Positions 17,841-29,198 of a DNA stretch of 64,000 nt are shown here, piece by piece; within the stretch, counting starts at the first letter, position 1; every line of letters begins with the position of its first letter. The translations under genes and the position numbers were made by a program. This DNA is from Acidobacteriota bacterium (GTDB lineage Bacteria > Acidobacteriota > Terriglobia > Bryobacterales > Bryobacteraceae): the NCBI GenBank assembly GCA_016185425.1, contig JACPNQ010000030.1, forward strand, positions 54,170-118,169, read 5' to 3'. Under the pieces are notes generated by a model. It worked only from the letters and a program-made list of their open reading frames with translations. It was not told where the DNA came from and did not search any database.

Positions 17841-17880
17841 ATTTGTCCGCCTTGTCGCGGGTCAGCCCAAGAGGAGAGTC

Positions 17881-19269
17881 ATGAAACGAATTCTTTCGAT
17901 GTTGTCCCTGTCGGCTATTGCTGCGGTCCATTTGATGGCCCAAGCCGCCGCCCCGAGTCCCAGTCCGACAGCCGCACTGGAAGCTGGAATCAAGTCTGCG
18001 CAACTAAGCGCGGACAATGCGTGGATGCTGGTGAGCTGCGCACTGGTGTTAATGATGACCGGTCCCGGTCTCGCCCTTTTTTACGGCGGCCTGGTCCGGA
18101 AGAAGAACGTCCTCGGGACGATGATGCAGAGTTTCGTCCTGATGCTGATTGGCACGGTTCTCTGGGCGACAGTCGGGTATAGCCTCGCCTTCGGCGAAGC
18201 CAGCCCTTTCATCGGCGATCTGCGGTACCTGTTCCTTGACAAGGTAGGCGCCGATCCGAACCCGACATACGCCGCGACGATTCCGCATCAGACATTCATG
18301 CTGTTCCAGATGATGTTCGCCATCATCACGCCGGCCCTGATTACAGGCGCCTTCGCGGAACGCATGAAGTTCAGCGCGATGGTGCTGTTCACTATTCTTT
18401 GGACTTTGATCGTGTACTATCCGTTGGCTCACATGGTATGGGGCAATAATGGCTTTCTCAACGCATTTCTCGGTGGCAAGATTCCTTGCCTCGACTTTGC
18501 CGGCGGCACGGTCGTCCATATCAGCTCCGGTGTTTCGGCTTTGGTTTGCGCCCTCGTCATGGGTAAGCGCCAGGGCTATCCCGCCGAACCGATGAAACCG
18601 CACAGCCTGGTGCTTAGCTTCATCGGCGCATGTCTCCTTTGGGTCGGCTGGTTTGGCTTCAACGCCGGCAGCGCCCTTGCCGCGGGCGGCCTGGCCACCT
18701 CGGCCTTCACCGCGACGCACTTTGCCGCCGCCGCCGCGGCCTGCGGCTGGATGATTGCCGAATGGATGCAACACGGCAAGCCCAGCATTCTCGGCGGCAT
18801 CTCCGGATGCGTCGCCGGACTGGTTGCGATTACCCCGGCTTCCGGTTTCGTAAAACCGATGCCTGCTCTCATCATCGGCTTCCTGGCCGGCGTGTTCTGC
18901 TACTTCATGGTCGTCAAAGTGAAATCCATGATGGGCTACGACGATTCGCTCGACGCGTTTGGTGTTCACGGCGCGGGTGGCACGCTTGGCGCAATCCTGA
19001 CTGGTGTATTCGCGTCCAGCGAAATCAATCAGCCGTTCAAGGACACCGCCGGCAAGGTGCTCCCGGTTGGCTTGATCGAAGGGAATAGCGGCCAGGTCCT
19101 CAATCAGGCGATGGGAGTGGCCGTATCCTGGGTACTGGCGATCGTGGCGACATTCATCATTCTCAAGGTCGTCGACGCCGTCGTCGGTCTCCGCGTCTCG
19201 CCAGAGGAAGAGACGATGGGGTTGGACTTGAGCCAGCATGGTGAAGAAGGGTATAGCCTGGAAGCTTAA
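17881..19269 (+). CDS. amtB: Ammonium transporter
   Basis: The 462-residue protein has a cleavable signal peptide (about residues 1-21) followed by eleven predicted membrane segments, the standard Amt topology. The twin-histidine pore is visible in YYPLAHMVWG and DAFGVHGAGGTLGAIL, and the segment FYGGLVRKKNVL is characteristic. It moves ammonium across the inner membrane and is normally plugged by a PII protein when nitrogen is plentiful. glnB follows after 24 bases, matching the near-universal amtB-PII pairing. Length and motifs are normal. Confidence 0.97.
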   Translation: MKRILSMLSLSAIAAVHLMAQAAAPSPSPTAALEAGIKSAQLSADNAWMLVSCALVLMMTGPGLALFYGGLVRKKNVLGTMMQSFVLMLIGTVLWATVGYSLAFGEASPFIGDLRYLFLDKVGADPNPTYAATIPHQTFMLFQMMFAIITPALITGAFAERMKFSAMVLFTILWTLIVYYPLAHMVWGNNGFLNAFLGGKIPCLDFAGGTVVHISSGVSALVCALVMGKRQGYPAEPMKPHSLVLSFIGACLLWVGWFGFNAGSALAAGGLATSAFTATHFAAAAAACGWMIAEWMQHGKPSILGGISGCVAGLVAITPASGFVKPMPALIIGFLAGVFCYFMVVKVKSMMGYDDSLDAFGVHGAGGTLGAILTGVFASSEINQPFKDTAGKVLPVGLIEGNSGQVLNQAMGVAVSWVLAIVATFIILKVVDAVVGLRVSPEEETMGLDLSQHGEEGYSLEA

Positions 19270-22102
<2,833 letters not shown>

Positions 22103-22110
22103 AGTTGAGT

Positions 22111-22205
22111 TGGCGGAAGCCAGTGGGGGTCGAACCCACCATGACGCATACGCGCCATACGCTGGTTTTGAAGACCAGGCCCAGCACCGGCCAAGATTGG
22201 CTTCC
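22111..22205 (-). tRNA. selC: tRNA-Sec (selenocysteine, anticodon TCA)
   Basis: The 95-base gene folds as a selenocysteine tRNA. It has an eight-base acceptor stem GGAAGCCA/TGGCTTCC, anticodon loop CTTCAAA with anticodon TCA, and a long variable arm with a seven-base stem ATGGCGC/GCGTCAT closed by a GTAT loop. The T-arm is GGGGG-like with TTCGACC, the discriminator is G, and CCA is encoded. It reads UGA as selenocysteine. No selA, selB or selD is in the window, so they must be elsewhere. Confidence 0.95.
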
Positions 22206-22220
22206 GATTTCTAGTCTACT

Positions 22221-22772
22221 TTACAGCCCCAAACTCGCCGCGCGCGCCTTCATCGCTTCGATGCAGAAGGTAATGTGTTCGTCGAGGTCCAGGCCCATCT
22301 CCGCCGCGCCGTTGATGATGTCGTCGCGATTCACCGCACGGGCAAAGGCTTTGTCCTTCAGCTTCTTCCGGACGGATTTCACGTCCACTTCAGCAATGGT
22401 CCGGGTTGGTTTTACATAGGCGCAGGCGGTGAGAAATCCGGCCAGTTCGTCGCAGCCGAATAGCGATTTCTCCATCCGGCTTTCGCGCGGCACGCCGGTA
22501 AAGTCAGCATGGGACAGAATGGCGCGGCGGATTTCGTCGGAAACGCCGCGTTCCTTGAGAATGGGCTCTCCCTTCGTGGGGTGATCGGGCAACTGAGGGT
22601 GGATCTCCCAATCGAAGTCATGAAGCAGCCCCGTGATGGCCCACTTCTCCTCATCGTCGCCGTATTTTCGGGCGTAGGCGACCATGCACGCCTCCACCGC
22701 GAGCATATGTTTTCGCAGTCCTTCCGACTGCACGAACTCGCACACCGTTTGCCAGGCTCTATCGCGATCCAT
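22221..22772 (-). CDS. HD-domain phosphohydrolase-like protein
   Basis: The 183-residue protein is a small HD-domain protein. The metal ligands are in HMLAVEACM, LLHDFDWE and AILSHADF. The gene family is widespread in bacteria as a stand-alone HDIG-type hydrolase, likely on a phosphorylated small molecule or nucleotide, but the substrate is not known. It sits upstream of tRNA-Sec on the same strand with a 15-base gap, so the two could share a transcript. That linkage may be chance. Confidence 0.85.
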   Translation of the reverse strand: MDRDRAWQTVCEFVQSEGLRKHMLAVEACMVAYARKYGDDEEKWAITGLLHDFDWEIHPQLPDHPTKGEPILKERGVSDEIRRAILSHADFTGVPRESRMEKSLFGCDELAGFLTACAYVKPTRTIAEVDVKSVRKKLKDKAFARAVNRDDIINGAAEMGLDLDEHITFCIEAMKARAASLGL

Positions 22773-22830
22773 CCCTACGTTTGTACCGGATTAGGCCCGA
22801 ATATGCTAATCTGAGTAGAGTCGTTATCGT

Positions 22831-22906
22831 GGGCCTGTGGCGCAGTTGGGAGCGCGCTTCCATGGCATGGAAGAGGTCAAGGGTTCGAATCCCTTCAGGT
22901 CCACCA
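22831..22906 (+). tRNA. tRNA-Ala (GGC)
   Basis: A 76-base cloverleaf is visible with acceptor GGGCCTG/CAGGTCC, anticodon loop ATGGCAT (anticodon GGC, reading GCC), T-loop TTCGAAT and an encoded CCA. The third acceptor pair is G-U as in many tRNA-Ala genes, although G3-U70 here is also the identity element recognised by AlaRS. Confidence 0.95.
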
Positions 22907-23004
22907 ATAGATAAGTTCATAGACTCGCGTTCATACCGAGATTCGTGACGTGTCGACGCGGCGCGAGTACGGCGACGGCTTAAAGTAGTAGAGTCGCCTC
23001 TTCT

Positions 23005-23880
23005 ATGTCACGTGTCTTGCTCTCCATTGGAGAGATCCTCTGGGATCAGTATCCCGGCTACCGGTTGCTTGGTGGCGCGCCTTTCAATCTGGCGGCCCAT
23101 GCACGGCGGCTTGGGTTCGCGTCCTATTTCATCAGCGCGGTTGGCCGGGATGAACCGGGCGATGACGCCGTCCGGCAGGCAGAGGCGATCGGCGTCGACA
23201 TGACCTACACAAGGCGGCATCCGAACTGGCCAACCGGGATCGTGGACGTGACGCTCGACGACGGTGGGCATCCCTCTTACCATCTACGGCGGCCGGCGGC
23301 GTGGGAGGAACCGGAAATCACCGCGCGCCAGGTGACGGAGCTGAATGCGACACGGCCGGCTTGGCTGGTCTGCGGCACACTACAACAGACTTGCCCGAAG
23401 GCCCGCGCGGTACGGCTCGCGCTGAGCGGCGTGCCACTCTTTTATGACGTCAATCTTCGGCTGGGATTTGAGGACACGGGCACGATCGACGAACTATTGC
23501 GCGCGGCGACAGTCGTTAAATGCAACGAGGCGGAACTTGGATGGCTCGCGAGAGAGTTTGTGCTTGACGGTGATCCCGCGGAATCGCTCCTCCGCCGTTA
23601 TCCAATGTCCGTGCTCTGCGTGACCCTGGGTGCGAATGGCTGCCGGGCCTACGCGAATGGTGAAGTTGTCGAGGCCATGCCACCAGCCGTCCACGCGGTT
23701 GACGCTGTCGGCGCGGGAGACGCCTTTTCCGCGGCATTCCTGTACGGGCTCTCCGAACAGTGGCCGCTCGACCGGACCGCGTCGTTCGCAAATGCACTCG
23801 GGTCGTTGATCGCTTCCCGGCGGGGCGCTATCCCCGACTGGACGCTTGACGAACTCTACACGGCCGCCAGCTTGCAGTAG
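23005..23880 (+). CDS. PfkB-family carbohydrate kinase (fructokinase-like)
   Basis: The 291-residue protein has the ribokinase/PfkB N-terminal GGAPFNLAAHARRLG motif and the C-terminal DAVGAGDAFSAAF signature whose Asp is the catalytic base. The family phosphorylates sugars or nucleosides at the expense of ATP. Spacing and length are closest to fructokinase-type members, but the sugar cannot be fixed. Its last 25 bases overlap the end of the convergent peroxiredoxin-like gene. Confidence 0.88.
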   Translation: MSRVLLSIGEILWDQYPGYRLLGGAPFNLAAHARRLGFASYFISAVGRDEPGDDAVRQAEAIGVDMTYTRRHPNWPTGIVDVTLDDGGHPSYHLRRPAAWEEPEITARQVTELNATRPAWLVCGTLQQTCPKARAVRLALSGVPLFYDVNLRLGFEDTGTIDELLRAATVVKCNEAELGWLAREFVLDGDPAESLLRRYPMSVLCVTLGANGCRAYANGEVVEAMPPAVHAVDAVGAGDAFSAAFLYGLSEQWPLDRTASFANALGSLIASRRGAIPDWTLDELYTAASLQ

Positions 23881-24752
23881 TCGGGACGTGATGCCGCGGT
23901 TTCGTGGCGATAGGCATGCACGATCTTTCCGTTCAAAACGAGGAATACGCCGGGCATTTGGAACCCGTCTCCCCTGAGAACACCCAGACCGTGTCCCTCG
24001 GCAATCGCAGCCCGCGCCCCGCGCAGCAGGACCCGCAATCCGAATAGCTGCCGCCAGCCGCCGCGTTTCAACTCAAAGCGCTGGTAGAGCCCGCGCCCGG
24101 GGTCGGAAAACCGGGCCACATCATCGAGTCCATGGCTCGCGAAGATGGCAAACGCTTCCGCGTCGGCGCTCATGTGCACCAGGGCGATTTGCACTCCGGC
24201 GCCTTCAATACGCGAACGCTGCACTCGCAGGTCCGTAAGGGCCTCCCGGCAGAAAGTGCACCCGAAGTGGCGCAGAAAAACCAGAAGCACCGGCTTGTCC
24301 TTGGAGAGGTCGTCAATCGAACGCCTGTGCTGATCGAGAACGCTGGCTGCATCTCCACCCGGCTCATTCAAATACGTCCGCCATGCCCCGCGGAGAATAA
24401 GAAAGAACGGAACAAGCCAGATCAGATCGTTGCCAATGTTGACGATGCCGAATCTCCATGGCAGCCGGCCGGCCAGGGCGGCGTTCAGAAAACCGATTGG
24501 CCCGAATAACTTGCCAAGAAAACCGGCGAGAACGACAGGCCAGTGCCGGTAGGGATCGGCCGCCGCGGCAGCGTAGGCGATGCCGTAGACGCCTACGATC
24601 ATCGCAATACACTGCCATAATTCCGGATAGTTCGGGCGAGCCATTCCGGCCCAATCGAACAGCGCGTTTGGAAACAGCCCGTAGACAACGCCCCACACGA
24701 TGTTGTAGACACCGGCCGCCAGCAGCCACCGTTTCATCCACCTAGCGGGCAT
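23856..24752 (-). CDS. Membrane protein fused to a peroxiredoxin-like (AhpC/TSA-2, SelU-like) domain
   Basis: The 298-residue protein has about four membrane segments in its first 125 residues. A thioredoxin-fold domain follows, with the peroxiredoxin-like motif FLRHFGCTFCRE, so both CxxC cysteines are present. The second half resembles the PRXL2/SelU group, in which some bacterial members use selenocysteine at the first position of that motif. Here both codons are for Cys. It is probably a membrane-tethered redox protein facing the cytoplasm. The ATG used agrees with the start of the first membrane segment. Confidence 0.75.
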   Translation of the reverse strand: MPARWMKRWLLAAGVYNIVWGVVYGLFPNALFDWAGMARPNYPELWQCIAMIVGVYGIAYAAAAADPYRHWPVVLAGFLGKLFGPIGFLNAALAGRLPWRFGIVNIGNDLIWLVPFFLILRGAWRTYLNEPGGDAASVLDQHRRSIDDLSKDKPVLLVFLRHFGCTFCREALTDLRVQRSRIEGAGVQIALVHMSADAEAFAIFASHGLDDVARFSDPGRGLYQRFELKRGGWRQLFGLRVLLRGARAAIAEGHGLGVLRGDGFQMPGVFLVLNGKIVHAYRHETAASRPDYCKLAAV

Positions 24753-24771
24753 GGAAACGCCTGTAAGAGAC

Positions 24772-24847
<76 letters not shown>

Positions 24848-24863
24848 GCCTCCTTCCAATGTA

Positions 24864-27800
24864 CTAGAAGGTGACCTTCAGCGACATTTGCCACGACCGC
24901 GGCGGGTCCTGTCCAGTAATGGTTCCGAAGGTCGAACTGGTCGGATCAGTATTCGGATCGGCCAGATTCGGGTGGTTCATCGCATTGAACGTCTCCGCGC
25001 GGAACTGCGTGTTCCAGCGTTCCGTGATGCGGAAGTTCTTGATCAGCGAGAAGTCCCAGCGATCCTGGTTGGGCCCACGCACACCGTTGAAACGTAGCGG
25101 GAAGGTTCGCAGATTAGACGCCAATTGCTGCGCCGCATTGCGGTTGAATCCCGCATTCACATCGAACCACTGGTCGACATTGCGCTTGTCCTCGGGCAGC
25201 ACGATGCTGTTCAGATTGCCGTTGAAGATGCGATTACCGAAACCGAGCGGCGCGCCGGACTGGTGCTGGTACAACCCGCCCAGTTGCCATCCCCCGACCG
25301 CGAAATCGACGGCCTTATGCATGTGCGCTCCCCACTTGCGGCCACTGCCAACGGGAATCTCCCAGATACCCGAGCCAGCAACGCGGTGCGTGCGATCCAG
25401 CGCGGAGACTACTTCGTAAGGCATCGGATCCTGACTGTTCAAGAACTCCGTCGCCTCCATCGCCTTCGACCATGTATAGGAGAGCTGCACCGTCCAGCCG
25501 CCGGTCATCCGGCGCTCGATACGGGTTTGCATTGAGTGATACCAGGAGTAGCCCGCTGGATCGCCGTTCAGCGTGACGTTCCCAAAGTGCGGGTACGGCC
25601 GCAGGAGGCTGCCGCGGGTGATGTTCTGGCCGTAGATCGGGTTCAGCCCGAAGAACGGATTGCGGGAGTTCGCACCGAGGAAATCAATGGTGGCCTGATC
25701 ACGTACAGGAGAGGTGCTCAGATACTGTGCCGGCGTGTTGTTCAACTGTCGATTCGCGATGTTGAGGCGAGTGGCGCGATTGCCGACGTAACCGCCTTCG
25801 ACCATGAACTTGCCTGGCAACTCCTGTTGGAGTCCAACGCTCCAGCGCTGCGCGTAAGGGTTGTAGCGATTGGGCGCCCAAAACGACACGTCCTGACCGA
25901 TGTTGGTGAGTAGTCCGCCGGATGCACCCGCCGGCTTGATGAGGCCGGCCGGGAATGGACTGGCGTTGGTGGCGATATAGGTAAGGCCGTTGTCGAGCGA
26001 AGCCTGCATTGGCGTCGACTGGGAGAAGCCGGAGAGATTCGTATTGGTGTAGTTCGAGCCGATGGAGGCGTAATACGTGCCGTAGCCCGCGCGAATGACG
26101 GTCTTCGGTCGCAACTGATACGCGAAGCCGACGCGGGGCATGAAGTTTGTCTTCGGCGCGATCCAGAAGGTGCGAGGATTGCCGCCAGCACCGGCAAACG
26201 TCAGACCGCCGAGAGCGCGGAACTGACTGACGGGAAGCTGAGGAATCGAATTTGCCGCATAGTTGACGCGTGCCGCGGCGTCGAGCGGATTCGCCGTGTC
26301 ACCCGCGAAGTGAATCGCCGAACGGTTGAACCGTTCGGTCATCGGCGACTCATACTCATAGCGGACTCCGATGTTCAGCGTCAGTTTTTTGGTGATCTTC
26401 CAGTCGTCCTGGAGATAAAGCGCAAAGTATTTGTCCTGCTCAATATAGCTGTCGGTGATGCTCATCGAGCCTGCGGGAATACCAAGGAGCATTGATGCCA
26501 CCTCGCCTCCGAGCGTCGGATTCGCCGCCGTGTCGTTCGCCTTGGTGTAGGTAGCGTTATAGCTGAATTGCGGCGACAACGCCTGGTGGTACCGGTTGCG
26601 GCTCTCCCGATAGATGCGGAACTCGGGACCGAAGCGGAAGCTGTGGTTGCCCATCAATTTCGTGAAGTTGCCGACGAAGGAGTGTGACGTAGATGCCGTC
26701 AAGCCGTCCCCCGACTCCCAGGAAGCAAGGGACGTGAACGGCGATACGGCCACGTTCGGCAGGGTGGCGATGGAGGGGTTGGCGATCTGGCTGACGAGAC
26801 CCTGCGAGAAGCCGAGCGAAGCGAGGTTAGTCCCCTGCGATGGGCGGCGCTCCGGGAAGTCCTGGAAGGTCAGGCCGTAGCGGAAGTTGAAGAGCAGAGT
26901 CGGGCTGAAGACATACACGTCGTCAAACGCTATGCCCTTGTTGTTGCGGTTCAGGATGACGCCGTTCACGTTATTGCTGAAAACGCGATTCTTGTCTTCT
27001 TCCCAAAAATCGCGGTGTAGACGGACGAAGACGCGGTGCTTGTCGTTAAAGGCGTGATCGAAACGCGCGAGCCACACCCAATAGTCTTCCAGGGCCTTGC
27101 CGCTACGGAAGAAGTTGTTGCGCTGTTCCACCGTCCCCGCCTGGTTCGGAAGCGGGTAAAGGTCCATCATGTTTTTTCCGACGGTGTCCACCTGGCTCGG
27201 AGGTATGATGTTGCCGGGGATGGGGGTGCGGACGTAGCGCCCTGCCACAAGTTGCGTGCTCCGTGGATCGTAAACCTGGTACGCGGCGCCGCGGGCGAGA
27301 TACTCCGAAAGATCGCCGGCGCGCATCTTTGCGGTGGGAACGGTGGAAGTCTGCGCTTCCGCGGAGCCAAATTTATTGGCTTCCCAGGCGTAGAACCAGA
27401 AAGTGCGGTTCTTGCCGTTGTAGACTTTCGGCACCGTGATCGGCGCGCCGACGGAGAAACCATAGCGATTGTCCTGATACACCGGCAGCTTCTGCCCGGC
27501 ACGGTTATTGAAGATCGTCGGCGCGTCAAGCGCCGAATGCCGCAACCATTCGTGCAATTCGCCATGGATGACATTCGTTCCGCTCTTGGTCGACACGTTC
27601 ACTGTGCTGCCCATGGTGTGGCCGAGCGCAGCGTCGAAAGCCGAAGTCTGCACTTTGAATTCGCTGATCGCCGTTGGCGGCGGGGAGAACGCGACGCGCG
27701 GCGCGGTGCCGTCGCTGAAAGTGTTGGAGACGCCATCGATGGAAAATTCGTTCTGGTTGTTGCCGCCGCCGTCGGTCGAGAACGTCGACGGCGCGGAATT

Positions 27801-28322
27801 GAAAGCAGCCTTGCGCAGGCGGAGGTTCGTGCCGTTCACAGTGCCCGGTGCGAGATGGACGAGATCCATCGCGTTACCGGCAAACAGCGGCAGTTCCAGC
27901 ACCCGGCGCTCGTCGATCACTTGGCCCAGCGACGCTTCCGCGGTCGACAGCAGCGGCGTAGTGTCCTTCACCTCCACCGTTTCCGTCGTCGCGCCGACCT
28001 GGAGCTCCAGGTTCACCTCCACCGTATCGTTAATGCGGACCTGAATCTCATTACGGACGGTTTTCTTGAACCCTCCCGCTTCGGCGGTCAGCGTGTACGT
28101 GCCGCCGATCAGATACGGCAGCGTGAAATTGCCGGCCTCATTCGTTTTCGCGGCCGCCGTTACACCGGTGCTGTTGTTCGTAATGCGCAAGTCGGCGCCC
28201 GCAACGGTCGCGCCGGAAGAATCCGTGACGCGGCCAAGCACCGTACCGCGAGCGTCTTGTCCAGAGGACGGGACCACTAGCAGCAGGGTTAGAAATGGTA
28301 GATACCGTAATCCTGGAAGCAT
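24864..28322 (-). CDS. TonB-dependent-receptor-like outer-membrane protein with carboxypeptidase-regulatory domain
   Basis: The 1152-residue protein has a signal peptide (cleavage near GQDA), then a carboxypeptidase-regulatory Ig-like domain (about residues 27-110, GRVTDSSGATVAGADL ... YTLTAEAGGFKK). A plug region carries ELPLFAGNAMDLVHLAPG, and a long beta-barrel ends in the outer-membrane motif MSLKVTF. The type is abundant in acidobacteria and is called Oar-like. It should import or bind large ligands, possibly glycans, through TonB. The ligand is unknown. It lies 21 bases after the ABC ATPase gene on the same strand and is probably cotranscribed with it. Confidence 0.9.
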   Translation of the reverse strand: MLPGLRYLPFLTLLLVVPSSGQDARGTVLGRVTDSSGATVAGADLRITNNSTGVTAAAKTNEAGNFTLPYLIGGTYTLTAEAGGFKKTVRNEIQVRINDTVEVNLELQVGATTETVEVKDTTPLLSTAEASLGQVIDERRVLELPLFAGNAMDLVHLAPGTVNGTNLRLRKAAFNSAPSTFSTDGGGNNQNEFSIDGVSNTFSDGTAPRVAFSPPPTAISEFKVQTSAFDAALGHTMGSTVNVSTKSGTNVIHGELHEWLRHSALDAPTIFNNRAGQKLPVYQDNRYGFSVGAPITVPKVYNGKNRTFWFYAWEANKFGSAEAQTSTVPTAKMRAGDLSEYLARGAAYQVYDPRSTQLVAGRYVRTPIPGNIIPPSQVDTVGKNMMDLYPLPNQAGTVEQRNNFFRSGKALEDYWVWLARFDHAFNDKHRVFVRLHRDFWEEDKNRVFSNNVNGVILNRNNKGIAFDDVYVFSPTLLFNFRYGLTFQDFPERRPSQGTNLASLGFSQGLVSQIANPSIATLPNVAVSPFTSLASWESGDGLTASTSHSFVGNFTKLMGNHSFRFGPEFRIYRESRNRYHQALSPQFSYNATYTKANDTAANPTLGGEVASMLLGIPAGSMSITDSYIEQDKYFALYLQDDWKITKKLTLNIGVRYEYESPMTERFNRSAIHFAGDTANPLDAAARVNYAANSIPQLPVSQFRALGGLTFAGAGGNPRTFWIAPKTNFMPRVGFAYQLRPKTVIRAGYGTYYASIGSNYTNTNLSGFSQSTPMQASLDNGLTYIATNASPFPAGLIKPAGASGGLLTNIGQDVSFWAPNRYNPYAQRWSVGLQQELPGKFMVEGGYVGNRATRLNIANRQLNNTPAQYLSTSPVRDQATIDFLGANSRNPFFGLNPIYGQNITRGSLLRPYPHFGNVTLNGDPAGYSWYHSMQTRIERRMTGGWTVQLSYTWSKAMEATEFLNSQDPMPYEVVSALDRTHRVAGSGIWEIPVGSGRKWGAHMHKAVDFAVGGWQLGGLYQHQSGAPLGFGNRIFNGNLNSIVLPEDKRNVDQWFDVNAGFNRNAAQQLASNLRTFPLRFNGVRGPNQDRWDFSLIKNFRITERWNTQFRAETFNAMNHPNLADPNTDPTSSTFGTITGQDPPRSWQMSLKVTF

Positions 28323-28343
28323 GCCCGAATAATATCGAACCTC

Positions 28344-29135
28344 TCACCACATGTGGTAGTAACCTTGGCGCTCCTCCACGGCCACGGGAATGCCGAACAG
28401 TTCGCTCAAGCGCTCCTCGGTCAACATCTCCCTCTTCGGCCCGTCCTGGAACACCTTGCCGCTACGCAAGCAAATCACACGGTCGATCTCGGGAATGATG
28501 TCCGGAAGATGGTGCGTCACCAGGATGACCGCGACTCCCGTCTGCGCCAGCTTGCGCATGGCGTCGCGCAATTCGCCCATCGCCCGAATATCGAGACTGT
28601 TGGACGGCTCATCCAGGATCAGCGCTTTCGGCGAGTGAGCCAGCGCCCGGGCGATAACCGCACGCCTCGCTTCGCCGGATGAGAGCTCGGTCATCCGGCG
28701 TTCCCGCAGGTGGCGAATTTCCAGGTAGTCGAGCAGTTCCTCGGCGCGCGCCTCCATTTCCGGCGTTACGGGATGGTAGGGCCAGATTCCGACGCTGGAA
28801 TGGAAGCCGGACAGGATCGTCTCGAACACCGAATACGGCTGGGTGCAAAGCTGCACCAAGTCGTTGGTAACAATGCCCATCCAGCTCCGCAGTTCCCATA
28901 CATTCCAAATCTGCTGGCCCAGGATGCGCATTTCACATCGGGGCGGGGGCCATCTCGTATACAGTTCGCGGGTGACCGTCTTGATCAGCGTCGATTTGCC
29001 GGATCCGTTCGGACCCACAATCGCCACGTTTTCCCCAACGCCAATCGTTAAGTTAATGTCATCTAGCGCGAGCTGCTCGTCTCTGTAAACGCTGACATTT
29101 TTCCAGAAGATGAATTCTTGGTTAGACACAGTCAT
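28344..29135 (-). CDS. ABC transporter ATP-binding protein
   Basis: The 263-residue protein is a single ABC ATPase with Walker A GPNGSGKST, Q-loop region, signature LSSGE (in place of LSGGQ), Walker B ALILDEPSNSLD and H-loop VTHHLPD. It resembles the ATPases of ModF/iron-siderophore type. No permease or binding-protein gene is adjacent. The next gene downstream is a TonB-type receptor, so a combined outer-membrane and inner-membrane uptake role is possible but not shown. Only 63 bases separate its start from the divergent receptor gene at 29199. Confidence 0.9.
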   Translation of the reverse strand: MTVSNQEFIFWKNVSVYRDEQLALDDINLTIGVGENVAIVGPNGSGKSTLIKTVTRELYTRWPPPRCEMRILGQQIWNVWELRSWMGIVTNDLVQLCTQPYSVFETILSGFHSSVGIWPYHPVTPEMEARAEELLDYLEIRHLRERRMTELSSGEARRAVIARALAHSPKALILDEPSNSLDIRAMGELRDAMRKLAQTGVAVILVTHHLPDIIPEIDRVICLRSGKVFQDGPKREMLTEERLSELFGIPVAVEERQGYYHMW

Positions 29136-29198
29136 GAATCAAAAGGTTTCGTACAATTAGATCATTCAAGCCGCAAGGCTTCAGGAGAAAAGAAAAGT

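Noticed and set aside
17641..18003. 120-codon minus-strand frame in the amtB upstream region
   Set aside because: It overlaps the amtB signal-peptide coding region and the palindrome, has no clear start context and no motif.
27036..28280. 414-codon + strand frame inside the first TonB-type receptor
   Set aside because: It is antisense to the carboxypeptidase-regulatory and plug domains of the receptor; composition is Arg-rich and motif-free.
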